From: Chinchilla lanigera
Lineage: Eukaryota > Chordata > Mammalia > Rodentia > Chinchillidae
Reading direction: 5' to 3'
Assembly: GCF_000276665.1 (NCBI RefSeq)
Contig: NW_004955433.1
Location: 12,990,855 to 13,054,854 of the forward strand
DNA: 64,000 nucleotides
The translations under genes were made by a program, and so were the position numbers. Below are positions 12,598 through 25,614 of the stretch, in pieces. How positions within the stretch are numbered: the stretch's first letter is position 1; every line of letters starts with the position of its first letter. The notes under the pieces are model-generated. The model had not been told where the DNA came from. It worked only from the letters and a program-made list of their open reading frames with translations, and searched no databases.

Positions 12598-13006
12598 TGC
12601 TATGATTTAGATGTGTTTTGTCCCCTTTGAGGTTCATCTGTTGGTAGCTTGGTCCCCAGATTGGTGATCTCAAGAGATGATGCAACCTTTAACAGATGGG
12701 GTCCAGTGGAAGGCAGTTAGGTCTCTGGGCCTGCTACTCTTGGAAGTGATTAATGCTGCTCTTGAGGAGTGAGTTCATTGTACAAGAAAACCTGTCCCTG
12801 AGTCTCCCTGGTTTCCTGTCTTGCCGGGTGACCTCTCTCTATTGCACATTCTCCTGTCATGAATCTGTATGATTCAACCAGAATCCTTGCAGAGGAAAAC
12901 CAGTGAGGGTACTCAGAGTTTTGGTCTCCAAACTTGAGCAAAAAACCCTCTTTTCTTCTAAATACCTTAGGTATTTTGTCATAGCAACTGAAAATGGACT
13001 AATACA
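12598..13006 (+). mobile_element. MaLR-type LTR (ERVL-MaLR)
   Basis: Starts TGCTATGATTTAGATGTG and ends AATGGACTAATACA, with GTATTTTGTCATAGCAACTG before the end: typical start and end of THE1/MST-like solitary LTRs. No internal retroviral sequence is attached. Confidence 0.75.
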
Positions 13007-13139
13007 CTCCTCTAATACTTCCATTCCTGGCCTTAACACCAACAGTACTTGAACCTTTTTCCTACCTCCCACTTTCATTTACCTCAATTGTGACCAAGTT
13101 GTTTCTCTTCCTTTACTAATAAGAACACTATTCAATTCA

Positions 13140-13250
13140 GTTAGTATTTATTGATCATCCAGAAGGTAGTTATTATTGTTTTTATTTTACTGACCAAGAA
13201 ACAGACTTAAAGAGTTTAAGTAACATGTCCAAAGTTGTATGACTAGACCT
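13140..13250 (-). repeat. MIR SINE fragment
   Basis: TTATTTTACTGACCAAGAAACAGACTTAAAG, split here as TTTTACTGACCAAGAAAC and AAGTAACATGTCCAAAG, follows the reverse MIR pattern. Confidence 0.5.
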
Positions 13251-13759
13251 AACCATTTCCTCCTGTCCCCCTCTGTCCCAGGTAGCCTATTATTTTAGTC
13301 TACCCAATTTCCCATTTTTAAACCATGAAAATTAGATGTTCATGTCCTAACCTTGACAATAGTGAGAAGAAAGTGAATCTTCCTGGTTCAACTCCAGGTG
13401 GAGTCAGTGCATGCATTCATTCAATAGCATTACTGACTTTTACTGTGTGTTAGTTCTCTTAGGCCTATGGTGGTGAGGGTCTAGAGGTCAGAGAAGAAAA
13501 GAGAAATGAGAATAGTCCTTGTGAATCAAAGTATAATTGATTCCTAGAATGTTTGTTTTTGGGCTAGAGCCTATACTGGCAATCATTAGTGGGAAAATAA
13601 ATTCAAGAATCAAGCTAGCAATGCTGTATGTACATCCCTGTGTCTATATTTGTAGTATAACTTATACTATATAGACAGTAGATATATATCTACATATGCA
13701 TATATTTTCATTTTAATAAGTGATACATCCATATGGTAAAAATAATTTTAAATTTATGA

Positions 13760-14370
13760 AGTCTCTCACACATATACTATTCAGTCACATAGCTTCTCCC
13801 CTTAGACACAAGTACTTCTTTCTTGGGAGTCTATCTAGAGACAGTAAAGCATGTACTGATGAAATTGCTTATTTTTCCAGAACTTTCTAAATATTAACTG
13901 TAATCAATATTTTTGATATTTGCCAATCTGATGAGTAAAAAAACAGGATGTCATTTTTTATGAATTACCTATTCATATTCTCAGCACACTTTTCTGTTCA
14001 GTTGATTTTTCTTATTGATTTGTAGGAACTCTTTATATATTCAGCATGTTCACCATTGGTAGGATATGGACTACAGATATTTTTTCATGCTGTTTACTTT
14101 TAATGTTTAATTTCCTTATGGGTAAATTAATCAATGTTTTCTTTTATGACTTCTGGCCTTTCAGTCATTTTGAAAATTCTCATTCATCCTGAGATTATTT
14201 TCAATATTCTTTGTATTTTCTTTAATTCTGCTGTGTGTTTATTATATGTATAAAAACCTTTCATCTAGAATTAATTTTGGTGTAAGCTGTGAGGTAGAGA
14301 GCCAACTTTTAATCTCTTTTTACATCTTTTTCTGGATGACAACTCACTTTTCCAAAAAAGTTTATTAAAT
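13760..14370. repeat. Ancient L1 3' UTR-like fragment
   Basis: AT-rich with CTTATTGATTTGTAGGAACT, CTTTATATATTCAGCATGTT and later TTATTAAATGAAC, in the order known from old L1M 3' ends. Heavily diverged. Confidence 0.55.
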
Positions 14371-17018
14371 GAACTATTTTTTAAGCCTGTTAATTTGAAA
14401 TTCTCAAACTTTGGAAGCAGCTGCTATTTCAGCATTCTTCCTCTATTTCGTAGTTTGAGGGGTGCATAACGATTTCAAACTGATAGTATCCCTCCTACTG
14501 CTTGTGGGTATCATTGTGTACAAAATGCAGATGACAAACAGGAAACCGTCCTCATAAGGAATGGGACTGTAAGTGTACACCGAGCATGGAACGACACCAA
14601 ACTGATGCTATGAATAAAGAGCTCAGTGGGAATGCCTCACATCACGCACCTTTGATTAGCTTCAGGTTTCAGCTACCAATAGAAAAAAAAATGAATAACA
14701 AAACAGTATGCATAGCTCCCTAAGCCAAAATGTGCAGTGTAAGATTTGAGGAGGTTTTCCTCATCCGCCTGGACTCACAGTCAGCAAGGACTTAAATTTA
14801 GCACCCTCCGCTGCTCAACTTGAGGTTAGGACTCTGTTGCATTAATGCTTCACCTACCTCCTTAGCTAGAGCTCACTTCGCCCTTTTAGAGCAAACGTCT
14901 CAATTCCTGGGGTCTGCCTTAAGCTTGAGGTGATCTCAGGACCTGCTTCCCACAGGGGAAGGCCTGGGTGCTCTTTAATCTTCTTAGAGCAAAATCCACT
15001 GAGCAAAATTATAATTTGATATGGCTGCACTTAGCCAATAGAAACTTATAAACCATCTTAACATCATAATGCATTGTGAAAAAGAATCAGTAAGTACCAG
15101 GGAACATATGAGAACCCCAGGCTTCCATTCATCTCTAGCTTTATGCTAGGGCAGCATATTAAAGTGATTTCAACTTCAGAGCAGAGCTCCCCGAAGAGTG
15201 CTCCAGTCTTAATTAAAATGTCAATGAAATACAAAAGTGCATAAGGGACATTTTCAGAAATCATTCCCTTTTAACTTCCGGAAGGCTGACTGCTTCCTCC
15301 CTCAAACCTGCTTGTTGAACTCACGGGCTCAGCCACAAACACAGACACCCAACCCACATCTCCTTTCTGTCACAAGGAGCCCTTGTCTGGACTGTCTTGC
15401 ACCCCCACAGGAATCTGAGGGGCAGGGGTTGCAAAAGCCTGTGGAAGGCTTCTCTGAGCTGAGGCTCCTGTTACCCTCACCTGAAGCCCAGCTCAGAATT
15501 GTCAAGGGGTGGAGAGGAAGGATCAGAGAAATCAGCAAGAAGAGAAAAGCCCAGCCTTGGCCTGGCCAAGCACAAACTAGTGAACAGAAGGTAACAAGAG
15601 TGACAAAGGATTTTCCTAAATTCAGGAGTGGACAAAACAAATACCTGTGGGGCCAGACAAGTAGCATAATGGAGGATCTGAGGCCAGAAAAGGATAAGTA
15701 ATAGGAAGTGGTGGGGACTCCATGAGCTGGAAGTCTTCTTTCAGGAGCATCAGCTGCTATTCCATTTCAAGATTGTTCATATGTGCAATGTGAGCCTGGC
15801 TTATACCATGTCTTCTGAGTTTTCTTCAATAAAAATTAGAACTCTGTGTGGTTAAGATTTGAACTCTCCTGATTTCACACTGGCTATGTATTAAAATTTA
15901 AAACACTTTGTGGGTCAACTCTATGACTGAAATAAAATATATGTGGATGACCTCTGGCCTTCAATTTTAGGAGTGAACTGTTAGACCTCAGCCTTTTCCC
16001 TTTCTCACTTCCAATATTTATCTTTCTGTGTGTCCATCTATTTATCCATCCATCCATTTATTCTTCCATATGTGCATCTGTCACCCACCCACTCACTGAA
16101 TATGCATTAGTGTGTCCCAGGGGCAGAAAGTATGAAAAAAGGCAGAAGCCCAGTTCAATCTTATCTCCAGACCCATTCCAGACCTATGATATCATATTAA
16201 ATATTATTGTGAGTATGGTGTTTAAACACAGGAGGGGAATCACATGTTAAAGTCTCAGGCCTGTATCAGCCCTCACACTGTGATGACTTTGAGATAATGC
16301 TGTCCCTTTTTTAAGCTGCTCTTTTCTCCTGACATAGGATGAGAATCTTTTATGGGATGGTCAGTTGTCAGAGTAGTCACCTTTGCTCTGGTCTTGACTG
16401 CCCCTCTGCTTGACTGCTCTCAGTAGGGCCACTTGCTTTAAGTTGCCCATGACTTCTCCTTCAGGCCCTCTTAGCACCAAATGCCCCATGATTAATAAAA
16501 TTGCAGCATTTTATGTGTTTGGTCAAAGGAGAGTGTAAGGAGTGATAGCCATCGTCTTCTTAGAAGTGCTCACTGGGCTGCAGTCACAGGCACTATTGTA
16601 AGAGGGGTTTTACCCTATAGCCCTTGGCATTGCTAGCCTTGTCCTTGTGTATGGTAGGTGGGGGAGATACTTTCAATAACATGTGGAAGGCAGGTTCTGC
16701 CTTTTAGGTGGCGGCCCTCTTGCAGCTGATGTGAGGACCCTGGGCAGGTGCTAGCTCTATTTGTTCCTTGCCTGATCCACTACACCTTTTGAGAAGGGGA
16801 CCTTGATTTCTCAGGTCTGTGGCCCCCACGCTTAGCATAAAGACTGCGCAGAGGACATGCAATCTTTGTAGACTGACTGGTGGAGAAATAAAGATTAGAG
16901 AAGGGGAGGCACTAGTCTGAAGTCTATTCCTCTTTTTTCCCCTTTGGTGTCTTTATAAAACACAGTCTCACATACACATACAGATGCACTCAGGCACACA
17001 CTCAGATTGCAGACATAC
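14371..17018. other. Intergenic, no gene seen
   Basis: Mostly unique sequence. A degraded ATCC-type tract lies at about 16,030-16,095 (CCATCTATTTATCCATCCAT). A 154-codon open frame at 15237-15701 has no domain or conserved motif that I recognise. Confidence 0.6.
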
Positions 17019-17169
17019 ATATACATATGCATGTAGACACACTCACATACATATAGACTCTCACACATAGACACAAAGACAAATCTCCAGCCTCCAGCCT
17101 CCAATATACATATGCATGTAGACACACTCACATACATATAGACTCTCACACATAGACACAAAGACAAAT
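17019..17169 (+). repeat. Perfect 66-bp tandem duplication, 85-bp period
   Basis: Positions 17019-17084 and 17104-17169 are identical by eye (both begin ATATACATATGCATGTAGAC and end AAAGACAAAT). They are separated by a 19-base CTCCAGCC-type spacer. The unit is CA-rich. Confidence 0.92.
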
Positions 17170-17251
17170 GCATACATTCTAATATACCATGCACACATGG
17201 AGGCACACACATACACTTACTCAGATTCCAGATATACATGCATGTACAGAC

Positions 17252-17594
17252 TGAAATGGTCTGAATGTTTTTGCTCCCCCAAATCTCACTTATAGAAATC
17301 CTAACCTCCAAGAGATGGTATTAGGATGTGATGCATTTAGGAAGTAACCAAGCCAAGAAGGAGGAGCCTGCAGAAATGGGGTTAGTGTCCTTATAAAATA
17401 GGCAGGAGAGAGCCTTGTACCACATACAGGCACAAAGACGCGGTCTGAACCAGTCAGTAGGCCCTCCCCAGACATCAAACCTGCTAGCACCTTGATCTTG
17501 GATTTCCCAGCTTCCAGAACCATGAGAAATAAATGTGCATTTTTTATGTGTTAGTTTAAGGTATTTTGTTATAGCAGCCTGACTGGGCTGAGAC
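17252..17594 (+). mobile_element. MaLR LTR, MST/MLT1 type
   Basis: Clear order of landmarks: TGAAATGGTCTGAATGTTTT, AAATCCTAACCTCCAAGAGA, GTGTCCTTATAAAATAGGC, CCTTGATCTTGGATTTCCCA, GAGAAATAAATGTG and GGTATTTTGTTATAGCAGCC. Solitary LTR. Confidence 0.88.
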
Positions 17595-17850
17595 ACAGAC
17601 ACATGGACAGACAGACATGCACAGGCAAACATATGTGCACAGACATGTAGGTACATGCTTATATCTTCAGACACTGGCATACTCACACACAGACAACACA
17701 CACATACACATGTGTACACATAGGCACATGTACATTCGGTTAGACACGAACACACATTCATGCACAGACACACACTCAGACACTTGCATAGGCACACATG
17801 TACATGTAGGCACACACACACACACACGCACACACACATACACACAGGGC
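17595..17850. repeat. CA-rich low-complexity tract
   Basis: Alternating CACA, CATA and GACA blocks around a purer CA run at about 17,811-17,845. It generates the Cys/Val-rich and His/Thr-rich open frames on the two strands, which I regard as spurious. Confidence 0.9.
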
Positions 17851-18479
17851 TTCCTAACCTTTTCCCTGCCTCTGGCTTCTGAACTCACAAATGCACGGGC
17901 AAGTCACCCAGGCCTCCTACTCCAACCCATTACTCGAGTGCTACAGCTGTGCCCTCCTGCACATGTATCAAAATTATTCACATCTTCAGGTTCATGCTTA
18001 ATATATAACATTTTATTCAAAAAGTTGTCCCTTTCATGATAAAAAGAAGCTGTCATTTAAACTAAGATCTGGGCCTTGAGCCAAAGTAAAAGCCTGGAAG
18101 CATATTTTTACTGTTGGGAGGACGTTCCCTGTTGGCCTTGAGATCCCATCCCTGGGGAAGTGTTTACCTTTTTGAGGAGCAAGGAGAAGACACGCCCATT
18201 TGTGGGTACCTCCAGCTGTGACCTTGGGGTGAGCAGTAAAACATGCGCTCCTTCCCGTCTAGAGGCGTAGCCCTGCAGTGCTGCCCCGGGCCGCTTATTG
18301 ACGGCTCAAGATGGTAGTCAGACCTCAGAGGCCTGTCCTCTCGGTGCTCTCTTTCTGTGTTCAAGGTTTCCATCTCCCTTATCTCCTCATCTTTTCCTCT
18401 GTGTCTTTAGCTGTGCACTCCTCCTGCACACACTCACCGATTTGGGGCCTTTTAAGGTCTATTTTCTGATCATCCAGCC

Positions 18480-18995
18480 AGGGGGCTTTTAGTCAATTGC
18501 TTTTCAAAATTTATGACTCTGCAGCATCTCCAGCAGATAATTTGGCCATAATTTAGCATTTGTGTCTTTTCAAGTAAGTCAAACACTCCCCTTTTGTGGG
18601 GTTAGCTGCCCTCCTTGGAAGGGTGGGACAGGAGGGACATGCTGGGCTTTGCTCTGTGTTTGTCGGAGCCTGTTGCTGAGAAGTAGTGTACAGTTCATTC
18701 ATCTTGTCTGACTGTGCAGCTTTTGATCAATAGCAGAGTGCGTGTGTTTTATCCACAAACTAACCAAATGTATTCAACAGATTATACATTAATTTTACCA
18801 TCATGACATCGTATGAACTGATAATCCACAAAAAACGCTTTAGATTTCTTAAAAGTGAATTTAATTATAAGTAGTCATGTGCGCCGGAGAATTATAATTA
18901 TGAAAAGTCATGTTCAGTAAGTCTGAAATGAGAGATTATATTTCAAAGGCTTATTGCCATGGAATTAGAGGACCCAATTTATTAGTTGTAAATGT
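18480..18995. other. Repeat-free AT-rich tract, candidate conserved noncoding element
   Basis: Contains GGCCATAATTTAGCATTTG, TTTAATTATAAGTAGTCATG and AATTATAATTATGAAAAGTC, dense in TAAT-core motifs, without repeat signatures. Function is a guess. Confidence 0.35.
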
Positions 18996-19018
18996 GTGAT
19001 TATTGCAGCTTTGCTTTA

Positions 19019-19042
19019 AACACACACACACACACACACACA
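19019..19042. repeat. (CA)n microsatellite
   Basis: About 24 bases of CA. A matching TG run lies at about 19,200-19,224, so the two are about 160 bases apart in opposite strand sense. Confidence 0.92.
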
Positions 19043-19224
19043 ATCAGAACGTATTCTAGCTGGATTTAATGCATATAATCCCTTCGACAAGAATCATATT
19101 TTGCACCAGAAGCTGCCACTCCATTAATTTGTTTGTGAGGCAGAGACAAGCAACTAATCTTTGTCTTCTGATCCCTGAAGAGCAATGATTTCAAGTAGTG
19201 TGCGTGTGTGTGTGTGTGTGTGTG

Positions 19225-22200
19225 AGTGAGGCTATCAAGCAACCACGGGTAACAGTTCATGAGCATTGAAGACAAGACTTGGCTGCAGACCTGTGTGGTC
19301 CCAAAGCCGTCTCCTGCCAGCCTCCTCCCCCTCGTACATGGGCTAGCAGGTTTTCTGGAAAGAGTCAGTGGTGGGCAGCATTAACTGTGGCAAGAGAGTG
19401 TGTTTAGGGCACCAGCTGTGCTTGGTCAGGATGTGGAGGGTGGCTCTGGGGAAGGCCCAAAAGAATCGAGCAAGACTTGTAGACAGGACCTTACACCGGC
19501 CTGGCATGAGGAGTAGATTTCCTCAGGCAGAGGAGGAGATTCCTGGCAGAAAGAGGAGCCTGTGAAGCAGACAGCCTCTAAGGAGCATGAAGAAGAGCCA
19601 TGCTTACAAAGACAGGGTGAGAGTTTGGGGGCGAGAGGGTTTCAGCGAGAGGCATATGAGGCAGAGGCAGGAGGTAAGCTTGGAATATACAAATGATACA
19701 AGACTTCTAATGCCAAGCTAAGGAGCTTAGATTGCTCTGTAAGCACTAAGATGATGGTTAATGGGCAGGTGAGTGGTTCTAGGGAAAGAGGTGGCCAATT
19801 CACTGATCTATGGGGCCATGAGTAATACAGACCTGATAGGGTCCTATAAGCAGAAGGAGCACACTTTATCCACAGGGATGACTGCTACTGGGCTTCAGTC
19901 TCCTGGGGCCAATGGGAATTTGTTAAGAGAAGCTACAAACAGCAGCTGAGTGGATGGGTTGCACAAATCACTCCAGCCTCCAGCCTCCAGCCTCCAGCCT
20001 TTTCATCTATGCCCTTGGAGCTGCCTCCAGGAAGACAAACCCAGACTAATCTGCTGGAAGACAGCAGAGCCACATGGCCCCAGTCAGCCCAACCCAGCCC
20101 TGCCCACCTCACTTACCCAAGGGTCCTGTAGAACCCACGGGCTCAGAACACTCCACAGTAGACAGTGCAGAAGACTCTAAGCAGGAGATTCTCTGCAGGC
20201 CTGGCCAGGAGGTGCAGAAAACTGGGCAGGAGTGTCGGGGAGCTGCAGACTTTAGGGAGATGGGGATATGCTACCTTCTTAGCCTGGGAGAAGGTAGGAC
20301 TAACACACAGACACCCCTTTAGATTAGCTAAGAAGCAGGGAAAGAGGGTGGAACCCTGGGGTTTGGAAAATCCCCAGGTCCAGGCCACACTCAGCCCCTG
20401 CACCCTCTGCTCCTTCTGCTTTGCCTCGCAGTTTTCCATGCTCTTGTCCCTCTGCGGGTCATCGGTGCAGCACACACATCCATGTTCTCAGCTCCACCTG
20501 GCTGACCATGTGGCCTCCTGGTCCACTCCTTTGTCCTTCAGGTCCCCACAGAGTCTCCCTGAGACAGGAACTCCAGGACCCAGCTCTAGTGTGTCTGGAA
20601 GGGCGAAACAAGAAAAGAGGGAGAGTCACAGAAGACGTGAGAGGAGGATGCACAATGCAAAATGCTGTTTCACCGGAAATAGCCACAAATGGACACGCAA
20701 AGGGAAACTTTTATTGTGAGATCCACCCAGGGGGCCAGGTGAGGAGATTTGGGGGCACTGCTTTCTTTGGCTGCTGGACACAGGACTCCACACTCTCAAA
20801 GGAGGATTTTTTTTTTTCTTCCTTTCACTTTTCCACTTACCAGTGGAGGAGGCTGAGCGTGGTAGAACCTCCTGTCGGGTGCGGGGCGTGGTATCCAACA
20901 CACAGTAGGTGCTGCTTAGATGCTAGTAGGAAGGGCCACGTTCCCATGTGACCATAGAGTAATCAGCCAGGGTCCGGCGGGTGCTCTACAGAGGGTTCAT
21001 TCCTTGAGGGCTCGAGGGCCAGGGAGCCCATCATTCCTGCCTCCGGGCCTTCCTCAGCTGCTGCCTGGGTTCCGAATTCAGATTCTCTCTGAACCTATCT
21101 GGGGCTCCGCACTCTTGGGTGTCACAGCCCCAGACAGATGCCTGATGCGGGAACTCAGCTCAGCCCTGCTGGCCATGAGTTACCCCGCGGTGGCAGGCAG
21201 GCTGCGCTGGTCGGCGTGAGCTGGGTACTCTGAGGGTGCGCGGACGCCCCAGTTGGGAACCTCCCTGAGAACAGAGTCAGAGAGGGAAATGTCTTCAGGA
21301 AGCCCCTCCTTGGCCCACTGCATCCCAGGAACCTGGACACGAGCAATGTCTGATGCTCATTGAACCAGAAACGCTGTTTCCCACGCGTCTGATCCCTCCG
21401 TTTTTCATGGCGCATAGAAACCAGCTCCACACCTACCGCGCTGGCTGCGAGCGGCGGCACCTCTGGGGGGACACGTGTCTCCTTCATCTGGACGTTCCCG
21501 TGGCTGCTGTAGCACTCGGGACCCCGGGCAGAAGTCTGATCAGATCTCATGCCCCCGAACGCACAGGCGCACTGTGCGGCCCCTCACTGCCCGCAGGAGG
21601 TAACCTGCAGGCGCGAGGCGGGCTGCGGTGACCTGGGAGTGAACGGGGCCACCGCCGCCCAGCTCCAGCGAACTGGCCTACAGGGGTCAGGTTTTCTGGA
21701 ACTTTTAAAGAAGCTGGAAAAGTCCCCCCTTGCTTGGAGGCCTCAGCATTTAGACTCAATACAGGTTGCACAAGGCAGTTTGAGGAAAGCTCCCTGCAGG
21801 TGAACGCCTCACTCCGGGGCTGAATCTATGGCTCCAGGGTGGTGGGGTTGAGTGGTCAGGGCAACTTCTTCAGCTGAACCCGCAGCTGGTTTCTCTCCCC
21901 GCCAAGGCCTCGCTGCTCACCCGATGGAGCCACCCCGTGACTTGGGCAGATGCACGGGGCACTGCCCTCCGCTGGGCACCGCTCTCACGGGGAACTTGTC
22001 TTAGCTGGCTCCAGCCTCACTCACCCCTTCTGGACCCTTGAATCAGGCCAGGTTGCTCCAGCGCTGACTTCCCTTGAAGTGTTCTTCCGCCTGCACCCCT
22101 TGGCCTGCAGGGCTCCACTCCAGGGCTCCTCCTCTGGGGCGCCGTCCTGAGCCCCTGAAGGCCTGGGAAAGCCTTATCACAGTCTGCCTCATCTTGGGGT

Positions 22201-22521
22201 CCCCTTGACACCTGTCAGTCCCCACAGCAGCCTGCAGACCCGTCCGTGGTAGGGCTGGGAGCTCACTGATGACCCTGTGGGCCTTTGGCAGCGCTGCAGG
22301 AAGCAAGGGGAAGGGCGTGCCTTTGGAGCAAGGGTGGGGATGCTCCTCCGCTTCCCACCCCACCAGCACAGAGGCTGGGCATGGGCCCTTGGGGATCAGC
22401 ATCAAGGGTCCCTAGGGCCTTAGAAAGGAAGGGCCTCCCTCACCACCACCTGGCATACACAGGGACTGTGCCCCCAGGACTCTTCCTTGAGGAAGCTGGC
22501 ATTGCTCACAGGTGCACTTTG
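19225..22521. other. Intergenic, GC-richer, no gene seen
   Basis: Holds overlapping open frames up to 184 codons (for example 20165-20719) on both strands without domains or splice structure. A CTCCAGC heptamer is repeated four times at about 19,971-19,999. CpG is locally raised at about 21,180-21,660, which could be a small CpG cluster, but I see no exon. Confidence 0.55.
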
Positions 22522-22536
22522 CAACCCCCACCCCTT

Positions 22537-22620
22537 TTTTTTTTTCCGGTACCAGGGATTGAACTCATGACCTTGCGCTTGCGGGGCAGGCGCTGTGCCA
22601 CTGAGCTAAATCCCCAGCCC
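22537..22620 (-). mobile_element. ID SINE
   Basis: Reverse-oriented: poly(T), CCGGTACCAGGGATTGAACT, GCGCTTGCGGGGCAGGCGC and GAGCTAAATCCCCAGCCCC. Target copies CAACCCCCACCCCTT and CAACCCCTACCCCTT flank it with one mismatch. Confidence 0.93.
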
Positions 22621-22639
22621 CAACCCCTACCCCTTTTCC

Positions 22640-23999
22640 AGGTCTCTCCCACATCCTCCCTGCCACCTGCCCACCTCCCCACCCAAGGTTCCCCTTGGAT
22701 TCCGTGAGGGAGGCACTCCTTCCCTTGACTGAGTAAGAGAGGAGAACGTGGACTCCGCCAACCCCTTCGTGGGCGTCACTGAGCGGGGAAGGCAGGTACC
22801 CATAGTTTGGCGGAGAGTGGGACCTGGATGGGAGCTAAGGTCCGGATTTGGAGGCTGAGCTCTGAGCTCATCGTGGGAGAGTGTGTGCCCCAGTGGTGGC
22901 TGGGAGAGCTGTGGACAGTAGTCCAGTTAGAAGGGCAGGAGGGGCCTGGGGTTATGGGTGGCAACGCGAGGAGGTGAGCTGTGGTTGCATCCTGGCCTGG
23001 GGAAGGGCCAGCTGCACTTACAGGAAAGGGGACTGACAGGATTCTTAGAAGGACCAGAGCCAGAGCTTGCTGTTGGGCAGAGGGATTGAGGTCACCAGCT
23101 GGCTGTTGGATGTGGCATGTGATCCCAGCCCTTCAGAATCCAAGAACAGGAGACACTTTGGGGCCTCAGTTAAACTTAGGTTCCTGGACCCCTCCCAACC
23201 TCTTGGGAGGCCTTCACCATCCACTCCTCCTTGCTCTCACTGCGCTCCTCAGTCATTCGGGTACCCAGTGGGAATAAAGGCTCACAGGTGTTTATCTGAG
23301 ACATTAGAGACCTCAGGGTGTGGGAAATGGGCAAAGAATCCCAGGTCAAGACTACTAGTTTCCCGTCCCTTGACAGGGTGACTATTGAGGGCTGTGGGCC
23401 CCTGGTGGCTGAATGGGGTAAGTGTAGGTTTGTGTGGGGAAGGGAGACCCTCCAGACAGGAGCTGGTGGGCTTTGTTCCTCCCCAGTGGATAAGCGGGAA
23501 TGTGTTGGCCAACTGCTGGGCTCCTGTTGGCCTGAGAGCACGGTCTGGCTCCCTGCCTCAGCCGGCCAGGGTGCTGTCCCCAGCCTCGTCTCCCTTCCCT
23601 TCCTCCCACTGCATGTCAGGGTTATGGGTGCAGACAACAGAAATGAATTCTGGCGGATTTATGCGAAAGAGGGCTCATTGGAATAAGGTCAGGGGTGTGG
23701 ACAGAGCCAGGCAACTGGGCAGGTGCCAAGCAGGGCACAGCAGGCCACAGTATGCTTGGCTACTGGGCGCCATCTACACTCGTGTTGCTGAGGGAGCCAT
23801 GAGTGCCATTGGTTGTGCCCAGCCTGTCACTCTGCTTCCACAGATTAGATGGTGAAGGAAGCCTAAGGAGCCTTCCAGGGCCCTCCTGGCTTCTGGGAAG
23901 GAAAGGGCCTCAACAGGAGGCAGCCACTGTTGCTTGTTTTCCAGACCTTCAGATGTCCACTGTGGCCTCTCACACTCTTCTCAGAGACAGTGGTCTCCT
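22640..23999. other. Intergenic, no gene seen
   Basis: GC-moderate unique sequence. The open frames of 140-156 codons at 22285-22707 and 23385-23855 have no recognisable domain. Confidence 0.55.
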
Positions 24000-24190
24000 C
24001 TCGTGCCTCAAATGCAACAAGCTGGCCCCACCTCAGGACCTTTGCACTAGCCATTGCTCCTGCCAGGAACACTCTTCCTTGACTCTGCACGTGTCTGGTT
24101 CCTTTTCCTCCTCTGGGACTCAGATCAAATATCACCTCCCACAAGAGGCCCTCCCCACCCACCCATTCTCAGGCAATCTTGATATCACCC
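24000..24190 (-). repeat. L2-like LINE fragment
   Basis: CACCTCAGGACCTTTGCACT, then TGCTCCTGCCAGGAACACTC and AAATATCACCTCCCACAAGA resemble the common mammalian L2 segment. Confidence 0.5.
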
Positions 24191-24476
24191 CCGACAGGCC
24201 TTGCAGTCAACTGAAATCACCACATCTGCATGCTTTGCATGGCCCTTGTCCTCCTGCTGAGATGCATGTGCCATGCAGGTAAAGAACACAGTGAGTCGCT
24301 GCTGCATTTCCAGAACCTGGCATAGGGCTTCGTAAACACCTTCCAGGCAAATAAGCAGAGTGGAGCAAGGAGACCTCAAGGGAGAGGCTGCATTGGCCCA
24401 GGATGCCCAGAGAGATGACTGTGATGTCACCAAGATGCAAAAGCCACGCCGTGCCAGGGCGGCATAAGGCAGGAGT

Positions 24477-24690
24477 GTGGAGTCCAGAACAGATTTCCTG
24501 GGTAGCCTTGAGTGAGCTTCTTACCCTCTCTGTGTCTTACTTTTCTCATGGGTGCAGGGGTGATCATCCCACTGATCTGTTCTCAGGGTTTGTTTTGAGA
24601 GTCAGATGAACTAATACAATAAAGTGCTTTGAAAGGGCCTGACAACCTTGTAGCACATGGCAATAAACACATCTATTATTACGGTAAGCT
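24477..24690 (+). repeat. MIR SINE
   Basis: TGGAGTCCAGAACAG, GCTTCTTACCCTCTCTGTGTC and TACAATAAAGTGCTTTGAAA follow the forward MIR consensus in order. Confidence 0.65.
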
Positions 24691-24699
24691 TTCTGTGTC

Positions 24700-25610
24700 T
24701 TCCTTGTCCCTGACTGATATGCCAGGACCCAACCTTTCTTCACTCCAGTGGGGATGAAGCACAGGCACAAATGTAGCTGTACTAATAAGTAGCCAGACCG
24801 ATAACTAGGAAGATCATGTGACCTCGGGTCAGAAGTTCTGGCTCCAATAATAGCTCGGGTTCCTCATTTTGAAATTGGAAATGGGAGCCCTGCCTACTCT
24901 GTCCCTCTTTTAATATAGTCAACAATGCTAACAAGTAGTACATAAGTTTTGTAAGATGTGCAGGGGGTGCTGAATTTATTACTAAACAGGCACAACATAT
25001 TAGCAGAAGACCCCTCACCGTCAGGCTTCCCAAACTTAACATTTCCCAGAGTTAAGAGCATGTGGGATTCGTGCTTACAATGTAAGTTGCATGGCTGCAT
25101 CCTTCCAAATGCTGATTCTTTAGCTCTTTAGGAGGAAGTCCTGGAATATTAAAGAACTTCCTTAAAATGATTCAGCGGCTGGAAGGGATGGGATGTGATT
25201 ACGCCTTATAACCACTAGATGGAGGTACAAGCACAGAGAAATGGTCTGACCCAGGAGGCAACGAGCCCTGAGGCTGCTTCTCCAATACACCACCAGATGG
25301 CGGAACCTGTCTGTGCTGGAGTGGCCCGGCGTGGAGGAATCGCGCTCTGAGGAAGCTCGCCTGCTCCTTCCCTGCTCCCTGCCCATGGAGCTCTAGGCTC
25401 CAAAGAGGAGCTCTGCCACAAAGGGGCAGGCCAGTTGTCATATTTCAGGGTGATGAGCATCCAGCCTTGTCCCTGAAACAGCTCCATCTGGCAGTGAGTT
25501 TGGTACTTTCTCCAGGGAAAGATCTTGCTCACAGTAGGTGCTTCACAAAGACGTGATCACTTGATACACACTTGCTGGGTGCGATCTGCAGGGGATGCAT
25601 TATTATGAAG
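24700..25610. other. Intergenic, no gene seen
   Basis: Unique sequence; no recognised repeat or exon. Confidence 0.5.
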
Positions 25611-25614
25611 ACAG

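Noticed and set aside
17321..18039. Cys/Val-rich and His/Thr-rich open frames on both strands
   Set aside because: They come from translating CA/TG-rich tracts and an LTR; neither strand has gene structure.
20165..20951. Overlapping + strand open frames of 184 and 176 codons
   Set aside because: No domain, no splice or start context, and overlapping frames on both strands of equal quality; typical of GC-richer noncoding DNA.
21180..21660. Small CpG-rich patch that might be an unknown promoter
   Set aside because: CpG is only mildly raised by eye, and I found no donor site with a plausible first exon. Kept out of the gene list.
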